Below are positions 1 to 4,753 of a stretch of 5,772 nucleotides of DNA, piece after piece (positions within the stretch are counted from its first letter, which is position 1; each line of letters opens with the position of its first letter). The notes under the pieces were generated by a model, which worked only from the letters and a program-made list of their open reading frames with translations, ran no database searches and was not told where the DNA came from. Source of the DNA: an uncultured Rhodanobacteraceae bacterium (lineage in GTDB: Bacteria > Pseudomonadota > Gammaproteobacteria > Xanthomonadales > Rhodanobacteraceae); assembly GCA_937902695.1 (NCBI GenBank), contig CALFNI010000417.1:1-5772 (forward strand), read 5' to 3'. Position numbers and translations under genes: made by a program.

Positions 1-1
1 T

Positions 2-59
2 AATGATACGGCGACCACCGAGATCTACACGCGGGCCCGACACGACGCTCGGCCGTGCT
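2..59 (+). other. Illumina TruSeq universal (P5) adapter, sequencing artefact
   Basis: Positions 2-30 match the 29-nt Illumina P5 flow-cell sequence exactly. Positions 40-50 (ACACGACGCTC) match the read-1 primer part exactly, in correct register. The 9-nt block at 31-39 reads GCGGGCCCG where the adapter has TCTTTCCCT, so all five T are G and all four C are kept. The block at 51-59 reads GGCCGTGCT where the adapter has TTCCGATCT, giving three more T-to-G changes and one A-to-T. The whole 58-nt adapter therefore aligns without gaps, with nine mismatches. T-to-G errors fit two-colour sequencing chemistry, where a dark cycle is called G; that cause is inferred. Genomic sequence starts at about position 60, and nothing before it should be used for gene calls. 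Confidence 0.96.
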
Positions 60-60
60 C

Positions 61-1137
61 CGGTGGGCGGCGTACAAGGAGGCGCTCGCGATCCGCCGCC
101 GCCTCGACGATCCGGTGCTCATCGCCGAGAGCCTCGACAACGTCGGATTCGCCTCCTACCAGCTCGGCAGCTTCGACGATGCGCTGGTCTACTGGCAGCA
201 GGCGCTCGACCTGTACCGCAAGATCGACGACCGCCGCGGCACGCTGCACGTCGAGCAGAGCATCGGCCTGCTCGACATCGCGCAGGGCCACTTCGCGTCG
301 GCCGAGGAGCGGCTGCAGGCGACGCTGCGCAAGGCCGAGGATGCGCAGCTGCCCGAGGAAGTGGCGGCGGGGCAGATCACGCTCGCCGATCTTTATCTCG
401 TCCAGGGACGGCTCGCCGATGCGCTGGCCGCGGCGGATCGCGCACAGCAGTTCTTCTCGCGACGCTCCGACGAGCGCGGCGAGGTCGAGACGAATCTATC
501 CAAGGCGCGCATCGCGCTCGCGCTCGGCGATGCGGCTGCGGCCGACGCGGCGCTCGCGGCGATCCATGCCGATCGGGTGAACAGCGAGCAGCGCGGCGGC
601 TACCTGCTCGTCGCCGCTCGGCGCGCGCTGCTCGCCGACGACGTCGCGGCAGCGCGCGCGAAGCTCGACGAAGCGGCGAAGGCGGCCGATGCCTCGCATT
701 CGGGCACGCTCGACTTCCGCATCAAGCTCGAGCAGACGCGCACCGCGCTCGCGAGCGGCGATCGAACCACCGCGGCGGCGCTGCTCGCGGCGCTTGGCAC
801 GCGCACGACGCAGCTCGGGCAGGTGCCGTTCCGGCTCGAATGGCTCGAGCTCGAGATGGCCGCCGCGCTTCGCGCAGGCAACCACGACGACGCGGCGCGC
901 CGCTACCGCGAGGGCATTGCGCTCTTGAAGGACACCGGTCGTTATGCGAACGCGACGCTGCTGCACGCGCTCGGTGTCCGCGCGCTGCCGTCCGGCGGCG
1001 CAGAGGCCGCGGCAGCGCGGGCGGCCGCGGAGGCGACGCGCGCGCAATTGCTCGCCGATGCACCGCCCGCGCAGAAATCGACGCTCGAGGCCGCGCTCGA
1101 CCGGCGCCTGAAACAGGATCTTGGCGATGCACGATGA
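61..1137 (+). CDS. Tetratricopeptide-repeat protein, 3' fragment
   Basis: About 358 codons of an alanine-rich, all-helical repeat protein remain. TPR-like units are clear at the 5' end: nt 130-231 encodes a unit with the SLDNVGFASYQLG...FDDALVYWQQALDLY pattern, and nt 247-350 and 364-465 encode related units (GLLDIAQGHFASAEERLQ; ADLYLVQGRLADALAAADRA). The ALAIRRRLDD...DRRGT spacing resembles TPR_12 repeats. Later helical pairs to about nt 930 are more degenerate. TPR arrays bind proteins; the partner is unknown. The frame stays open into the adapter, and its first start-like codon (GTG at 55) is adapter, so the true N-terminus is missing. It may have carried another domain, such as a kinase, a winged helix or a signal peptide. 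The stop overlaps the next gene by 11 nt, placing it in one operon with a histidine kinase and its regulator. A sensory or scaffold role for that pair is inference. Confidence 0.85.
   Translation, partial: RWAAYKEALAIRRRLDDPVLIAESLDNVGFASYQLGSFDDALVYWQQALDLYRKIDDRRGTLHVEQSIGLLDIAQGHFASAEERLQATLRKAEDAQLPEEVAAGQITLADLYLVQGRLADALAAADRAQQFFSRRSDERGEVETNLSKARIALALGDAAAADAALAAIHADRVNSEQRGGYLLVAARRALLADDVAAARAKLDEAAKAADASHSGTLDFRIKLEQTRTALASGDRTTAAALLAALGTRTTQLGQVPFRLEWLELEMAAALRAGNHDDAARRYREGIALLKDTGRYANATLLHALGVRALPSGGAEAAAARAAAEATRAQLLADAPPAQKSTLEAALDRRLKQDLGDAR
1115..1118 (+). promoter_or_regulatory. Ribosome binding site of the histidine kinase gene
   Basis: AGGA lies inside the end of the TPR gene, 8 nt before the ATG at 1127. 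The alternative in-frame TTG at 1121 would sit only 2 nt from it. This spacing decides the start in favour of ATG 1127. Confidence 0.6.
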
Positions 1138-1906
1138 CACGGAAGAACGCGCCGCGCTGCGCCGCAAGCTCGACGACGTGCTGCTCCAGCAGCGCGAGCT
1201 GATCGAGCGGCTGCAGAAGGGCCAGGATTATTTCCAGCATCTCGCCCGCTCGGTCTGGCGCGTGCAGGAAGACGAGCGCCGCCGCCTCGCGCACGAGCTG
1301 CACGACGGCATCGGCCACAGCCTGACGGCGCTGATCCATCTCGTTGCGCAGGCGACCGACGCGCTCGGCGAGCGGCCGGACGAAGCGCGCGATCGGCTCG
1401 CGCGCGCGCGCGACGTCGCGCAGTCGACGCTGAAGGACACGCGCGATCTGTCGCGGCTGCTGCGGCCGCAGATCCTGGACGATCTCGGTCTCGAACCCGC
1501 GCTGCGCTGGCTGGCGCGCACCTATCAGGACGATCACCGGCTCGCCGTTTCGCTCGAGTTCGATCAGCCGTTTCCCGAGGTCGACGGCGATCTCTCGACG
1601 CTGATCTTCCGCGTGACGCAGGAGTCGCTCTCGAACATCGCCAAGCACGCCGCCGCGACGCACGTGAACGTCAGCCTGCGCCGGCGCTCGATCTATCTCA
1701 CGCTCGCGATCCGCGACGACGGCGCCGGCTGCGATCCGGAGGCGGCGTTCGCGGCGTCGAGCCAGGGCCGCAGCAGCGGCCTCGGCGGCATGCGCGATCG
1801 CGTGCGCCTCTTCGGCGGCATGCTTCGGCTCGATTCGAAGCCGGGCGAGGGATCGACGGTGTCCGCGCAGTTTCCCTTGCCTTCCACGGCCGGGGCCGCG
1901 CCATGA
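1127..1906 (+). CDS. Sensorless NarX-type (HisKA_3) histidine kinase
   Basis: A 259-aa cytoplasmic histidine kinase that should autophosphorylate and pass phosphate to the regulator encoded directly downstream. Residues 8-50 form a charged, probably coiled-coil helix. The HisKA_3 dimerisation/phosphoacceptor region follows, with DERRRLAHELHDGIGHSL and the predicted phospho-His at H59. The HATPase_c domain (about 155-252) has an intact N-box (FRVTQESLSNIAKH; E166, N170, H174), a G1 box (DDGAGCDP, D198 and G201) and a G2 loop (SGLGGMRDRV, 217-226). No transmembrane helix, PAS, GAF or HAMP domain is present, and at 259 aa it is shorter than typical membrane sensors such as NarX, so its input must come from a partner. 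ATG 1127 is preferred over TTG 1121 because of the AGGA site. Its TGA overlaps the next ATG in an ATGA, suggesting translational coupling. The family call is firm; the signal is unknown. Confidence 0.94.
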   Translation: MHDDTEERAALRRKLDDVLLQQRELIERLQKGQDYFQHLARSVWRVQEDERRRLAHELHDGIGHSLTALIHLVAQATDALGERPDEARDRLARARDVAQSTLKDTRDLSRLLRPQILDDLGLEPALRWLARTYQDDHRLAVSLEFDQPFPEVDGDLSTLIFRVTQESLSNIAKHAAATHVNVSLRRRSIYLTLAIRDDGAGCDPEAAFAASSQGRSSGLGGMRDRVRLFGGMLRLDSKPGEGSTVSAQFPLPSTAGAAP

Positions 1907-2541
1907 TCCGCATCCTGCTCGCCGACGATCACACGGTGCTGCGCGAATGCCTCGTGACCGCGCTCCGCGCGAGCGGGGATTGCGTCGTCGTCGCCGAGGC
2001 CGGCGATGGCATCAACGCGATCGAGCAGGCGCACGCGGTGCGGCCCGACGTGGCGATCGTCGACATCTCGATGCCGCGCCTCAACGGCATCGAGGTGGTG
2101 CGGCGACTGACCACCGAGCTGCCGCGCACGCGCGTGCTCGTGCTGACGATGCACGAGGAAGACGAATACGTGCTGCAGGTCGTTCGCGCCGGCGCGTCCG
2201 GCTATCTGATCAAGCACGCGGCGACCGCCGAGCTGCTCGTGGCGATCCGCGCCGTCGCCGCGGGCGGCGTCTATTTCGGGCCGTACGCGACGCGCGTGAT
2301 CGCCGAACAGCTGCAGCAGCCGCAGCGGCTGACGGCCGATCCGTACGGCGCGCTGTCCCCGCGCGAGCGCGAGGTGCTGCATCTGGTCGTCGACGGGCTC
2401 ACGATCAAGGAGATCGCGCAGAAGCTCGACATCAGCACGAAGACTGCCGAGAACCATCGCGGCCGCGTGCTGACGAAGCTCGGCATGCGCAACAGCGCCG
2501 AGCTCGTGCGGTACGCGATGCGCAAGCACCTGGTCGATTGA
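1903..2541 (+). CDS. NarL/FixJ-family response regulator with LuxR-type HTH
   Basis: A 212-aa DNA-binding response regulator, normal in length for the family. The receiver domain (1-120) has the acidic pair D8/D9, the phospho-acceptor D54 in VDISMPRLNG, T82 in LVLTMH and the invariant K104 in GYLIKH. A short linker leads to a LuxR-type helix-turn-helix (about 150-208) with the signature LSPREREVLHLVVDGLTIKEIAQKL, then TKTAENHRGRVLTKLG. All activation residues are intact. The start ATG lies within the kinase stop (ATGA), and the stretch before it has no good Shine-Dalgarno, so translation is probably coupled to the kinase. The kinase next door is the obvious cognate partner; target genes cannot be read from this window. 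A GC-rich hairpin follows the stop codon. Confidence 0.96.
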   Translation: MIRILLADDHTVLRECLVTALRASGDCVVVAEAGDGINAIEQAHAVRPDVAIVDISMPRLNGIEVVRRLTTELPRTRVLVLTMHEEDEYVLQVVRAGASGYLIKHAATAELLVAIRAVAAGGVYFGPYATRVIAEQLQQPQRLTADPYGALSPREREVLHLVVDGLTIKEIAQKLDISTKTAENHRGRVLTKLGMRNSAELVRYAMRKHLVD

Positions 2542-2542
2542 A

Positions 2543-2573
2543 CGAGGCCGGTCCGTGCGCCCGACCGGCCCCG
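2543..2573 (+). terminator. GC-rich hairpin after the two-component operon
   Basis: A perfect 8-bp inverted repeat starts 4 nt after the regulator stop: GGCCGGTC (2546-2553) pairs with GACCGGCC (2563-2570) around a 9-nt loop. After one A/C mismatch, a CG/CG pair (2543-2544 with 2572-2573) extends it. No T-run follows, so it is not a textbook intrinsic terminator. It may act with Rho, as a transcript-end stabiliser, or as weak attenuation before the next gene. Confidence 0.55.
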
Positions 2574-2597
2574 TCGCGAGCCGAAAAGCGATGGTGC

Positions 2598-2603
2598 TAC
2601 GCT
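2598..2603 (+). promoter_or_regulatory. Candidate extended -10 box, possible leaderless promoter
   Basis: TACGCT, preceded by TG at 2595-2596, forms an extended -10-like element (TGCTACGCT). It ends 6 nt before the ATG at 2610, so transcription would start at or next to that A. No ribosome binding site precedes the ATG, which fits a leaderless mRNA. No convincing -35 is visible. It would transcribe the DUF6165-type gene independently of the upstream operon. Confidence 0.4.
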
Positions 2604-2609
2604 AATCGC

Positions 2610-3050
2610 ATGAGCCAGATATCCGTCCCGGTTTCCTACGGCGAGCTGATCGACAAGATCACGATCCTCGAGATCAAGTCCGAGCGCATCAGGAGCGCGG
2701 CGAAGCTCGCGAACGTCCGCGTCGAGCTCGATCTTCTGAACGGCACGTGGCAGGCCGACGGCGCCACGCGCACCGACATCGCCGCCGAACGCGACGCGCT
2801 GCGCCGCGTCAACGAGGCGCTCTGGGAGATCGAGGACCGCATCCGCCTCAAGGAGAAGGCGAAGGCGTTCGACGCCGAGTTCGTCGAGCTCGCACGCTCG
2901 GTCTACATCCGCAACGACGAGCGCGCCGAGATCAAGCGCGCGATCAACGAGAAGCTCGGCTCGACGCTCGTCGAGGAAAAGTCGTACGAGGATTACGGCG
3001 GCACGACCGGCGCGGACGCGAACGCGACTGCGCGCTCGCCGCAGGGCTGA
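2610..3050 (+). CDS. DUF6165-family small helical protein
   Basis: A 146-aa protein of unknown function that I recognise as DUF6165. Seen in the sequence: an N-terminal MSQISVPVSYGELIDKITILEIKSERI segment; a central helix with LWEIEDRIRLKEK (about 71-83); FVELARSVYIRNDERAEIKRAIN (about 91-113); EEKSYEDY (about 122-129); and a disordered Ala/Thr/Gly tail from 130. It is highly charged and mostly helical, with no signal peptide or membrane segment, so it is probably cytoplasmic. DUF6165 has no established activity. I recall relatives near polysaccharide or glycosyltransferase genes, but none are present here. ATG 2610 is chosen because the conserved ISVPVSYGELIDKITILEIK block starts within four residues of it. 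It lacks a Shine-Dalgarno and follows a -10-like box closely. It is probably monocistronic. Confidence 0.83.
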   Translation: MSQISVPVSYGELIDKITILEIKSERIRSAAKLANVRVELDLLNGTWQADGATRTDIAAERDALRRVNEALWEIEDRIRLKEKAKAFDAEFVELARSVYIRNDERAEIKRAINEKLGSTLVEEKSYEDYGGTTGADANATARSPQG

Positions 3051-3071
3051 ACCTGCCGGTGCGAGCGTGCG

Positions 3072-3101
3072 GCCCGTCGTCGATCCGGGCGGGCTTCCCG
3101 C
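3072..3101 (+). repeat. Competing short GC-rich inverted repeats in the intergenic region
   Basis: Two short stems lie in the 131-nt gap between the DUF6165-type and propeller genes. GCCCG (3072-3076) can pair with CGGGC (3086-3090). GCGGG (3089-3093) can pair with CCCGC (3097-3101) over a 3-nt loop. They share bases, so only one can form at a time. They may end the upstream transcript weakly, but there is no T-run and GC-rich DNA often makes such stems by chance. Confidence 0.2.
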
Positions 3102-3102
3102 T

Positions 3103-3108
3103 TATGCT
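3103..3108 (+). promoter_or_regulatory. Candidate -10 box for the propeller gene
   Basis: TATGCT matches the TATAAT consensus at four of six positions and lies in an AT-richer pocket (CTTATGCTATG) of otherwise GC-rich intergenic DNA. It would give a leader of roughly 65-70 nt before the ATG at 3182. It shares the core TGCTA(C/T)GC with the element at 2596-2602. No good -35 is visible. Confidence 0.3.
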
Positions 3109-3181
3109 ATGCGCCCCGGTGCGGCGCGCGCGTGAGGTCTGTGCCGCGATGATGAACGCCAACTCCTGAGCGGCCGAGATC

Positions 3182-4381
3182 ATGCCAAATCCTGCCATCG
3201 CGCAAAAAGTCGTCGCCTCCGATGGAGCGGCGCAAGACTGGTTCGGAAGCTCGGTCGCGATGTCCGGCGACCTCGCCGTATTCGGCGCGCCCGACGCAGC
3301 AATCCGCGGGAACGCGGGGCAGGGTGCGGTCTACGTCTTCCGGCGGATCAGCGGCGTCTGGACGCAGGTGCAGAAAGTCGTCTCCAGCGACGGCGCCGCG
3401 TTCGACCGCTTCGGTCAGCAGGTCGCGCTGCTCGGGCAGAGCGTGCTGGCTGTCGCGGCGCCGAATGCCGCGGTCAACGGGCAGACCTGGGCCGGCGCCG
3501 TCTACATCTACACGCACGACGGCAACACGTGGCAGCAGCGGCAGAAGATCACGCCGTCCGACGGCAGTGCATTGGGTACGTTCGGGCGCGGCATCGCGCT
3601 GAGCCAGAATTACCTTCTGGTCGGCGCCGGCGGCGCCGGCGTCAACAACGTGCACGTGCCGGGCTCGGTCTACGTGTTCCGGCCGCTCGCGAGCTCCAGC
3701 GGTCTGTGGAATCAGATACAGAAGATCGACGCGCCCGATCCCGGCGACGACACCGCCTTTTTCGGATATCCGCTGGCGATCTCGGGCAACACGGTGCTCG
3801 TCGGGTCCTATGCCGCAACCGTGAACGGCAATCTCGGCCAGGGAGCCGTCTATGTCTACAAGCTGGCCGGGAACAGCTCGACGCGCACGGCGAAGCTGGT
3901 CGCGAGCGACGGCCGTGCGCGCGACAACTTCGGCGTCTCGGTGACCATCGACGGCAAGACGGCGTTCATCGGCGCGCCCGGCGCCACGGTTCACGGCCAC
4001 GTGAGCCAGGGATCGGTGTATCGCTTCGAAGAGCAGGGTACGCAGTGGACGCAGGCGCAGCACCTCGTCATTCACGACGGCGTACCGATCAGCTGGTTCG
4101 GCTCCTCGGTCAACTACCAGAGTCCGACGCTGCTGGTCGGTTCGTATGCGATCAACGCCTATCGCGGCGCCGCCTACGTATTCGGGCGCCCCAATTCCGC
4201 GGCGCCGTTCGCGCTGCAGCGAAAGCTCGTTGCGTCCGACGCGCAGCCCGGCGACGTATTCGGTTATTTCAGCGCGCTCGACGGCAACACCGCGCTCGTC
4301 ACGGCGTGGGGCGCCGATATCGGCACGAAGCTGAGCCAGGGCGCGGCATATTTCTACAGGCTCGGCCCTGTCGATTCGTAA
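3182..4381 (+). CDS. Seven-bladed FG-GAP-type beta-propeller protein
   Basis: A 399-aa protein built wholly of seven repeats of 52-59 aa, the blade number of integrin-alpha-like propellers. Blades start at about residues 9, 65, 122, 181, 238, 294 and 348. Most open with K(L/V/I)..SDG, then .FG..V (the FG of FG-GAP), a T.L.GAP-like strand and a (Q)GAVYVF-like strand. Blades 4, 6 and 7 are the most diverged: blade 4 has APDPGDD, blade 6 HDGVPISWFG and blade 7 SDAQPGD. It matches FG-GAP_2-type bacterial repeats, usually found in secreted or surface proteins. No signal peptide, membrane segment or sorting tail is present; blade 1 begins eight residues after the ATG. ATG 3182 is the first start after an in-frame TGA at 3167-3169, with only a weak GAGA before it. 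An adhesion or ligand-binding role is family-level guesswork. Confidence 0.88.
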   Translation: MPNPAIAQKVVASDGAAQDWFGSSVAMSGDLAVFGAPDAAIRGNAGQGAVYVFRRISGVWTQVQKVVSSDGAAFDRFGQQVALLGQSVLAVAAPNAAVNGQTWAGAVYIYTHDGNTWQQRQKITPSDGSALGTFGRGIALSQNYLLVGAGGAGVNNVHVPGSVYVFRPLASSSGLWNQIQKIDAPDPGDDTAFFGYPLAISGNTVLVGSYAATVNGNLGQGAVYVYKLAGNSSTRTAKLVASDGRARDNFGVSVTIDGKTAFIGAPGATVHGHVSQGSVYRFEEQGTQWTQAQHLVIHDGVPISWFGSSVNYQSPTLLVGSYAINAYRGAAYVFGRPNSAAPFALQRKLVASDAQPGDVFGYFSALDGNTALVTAWGADIGTKLSQGAAYFYRLGPVDS

Positions 4382-4397
4382 CCGGAGCGGCGCGCAG

Positions 4398-4694
4398 TCA
4401 GGTGCTGGCGCAGCGATAGGCCTTGCCGCTGACGCTCGAGACGTTGGCGTTCCTGACCTTGTCCCAGACGATGTGCGTAGCGCCGGCTTTCCCGGCGTCG
4501 GTGCGCGCCTGTTCCATCGCGGTGCCGAGCGCGGCGCGCGTGTGCTTGCCGTTCTGCGTCGGCGCGCTGACGTCCTTGACGAACGTGCAGCCGGCGACCT
4601 TCGCCTTGTCGGCATCGTCGACATGCGCCACCGCCGCTGCCGAATAGGTGCCGCCCGCGATCAGGGCAACGGCGACGAGACATAACGCTTTCAT
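4398..4694 (-). CDS. Exported DUF4156-like small protein
   Basis: A 98-aa protein with a Sec signal peptide: MKALCLVAVALIAGGTYSAAAVA, with likely cleavage after A23 (AVA motif). C5 is not in a lipobox, so it is probably a soluble periplasmic protein. The mature part has two cysteines, C36 in VAGCTFVKDV and C95 in GKAYRC, well placed for a disulfide. Between them are a helical ARTDAGKAGATHIVW segment and a VSSVSGKAYRC end. This layout (AGC.F...V; A...GA..V; G.AYRC) resembles DUF4156 proteins, many of which are lipoproteins; the assignment is from memory and moderate. Function is unknown. The start is firm because AAGGAGG lies 8 nt upstream. The gene follows the MscS-type gene by 59 nt on the same strand and is probably co-transcribed. 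It converges with the propeller gene, with 16 bp between stop codons. Confidence 0.82.
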   Translation of the reverse strand: MKALCLVAVALIAGGTYSAAAVAHVDDADKAKVAGCTFVKDVSAPTQNGKHTRAALGTAMEQARTDAGKAGATHIVWDKVRNANVSSVSGKAYRCAST

Positions 4695-4702
4695 CGGCGA
4701 TT

Positions 4703-4709
4703 CCTCCTT
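4703..4709 (-). promoter_or_regulatory. Strong Shine-Dalgarno of the DUF4156-like gene
   Basis: On the minus strand AAGGAGG lies 8 nt before the ATG at 4694. It is the best ribosome binding site in the window, and it fixes the start of this small gene and suggests efficient translation. Confidence 0.85.
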
Positions 4710-4753
4710 GCCACTCGGGCAGTGTGCGCCTCGTCGAACGCGCGCGCCATCGT

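Noticed and set aside
31..38. GCGGGCCC read as an i5 index in a dual-indexed adapter
   Set aside because: A dual-index adapter would have the whole read-1 primer after the index. Here the following sequence fits only the single-index adapter, in exact register with T-to-G changes.
3..1202. Long open frame (399 codons) overlapping the TPR gene on the plus strand
   Set aside because: It is an arginine-rich shadow frame in high-GC DNA, begins inside the adapter and has no recognisable domain. The frame-1 TPR product has clear helical repeats.
722..1663. 313-codon minus-strand open frame opposite the TPR and kinase genes
   Set aside because: Its composition is that of an antisense shadow, and the kinase on the other strand has intact H, N, G1 and G2 boxes.
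3104..3169. Possible 21-codon leader peptide or signal peptide before the propeller gene
   Set aside because: The peptide (MLCAPVRRAREVCAAMMNANS) has no hydrophobic core and ends in TGA 12 nt before the propeller ATG. Nothing supports its translation.
4382..4397. Bidirectional terminator between the convergent genes
   Set aside because: The 16-bp gap holds no inverted repeat or T-run. Termination may occur inside the opposing genes, but nothing can be pointed to.
3107..4624. 505-codon open frame on the minus strand opposite the propeller gene
   Set aside because: Its product is Arg/Ala/Asp-rich without motifs, and it overlaps both the seven-blade propeller gene and the well-supported DUF4156-like gene. 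Long antisense frames are expected at this GC content.
4711..4724. Short hairpin (CACT/AGTG) between the channel gene and the DUF4156-like gene
   Set aside because: A 4-bp stem is too weak and too likely by chance to call a terminator or regulatory structure.
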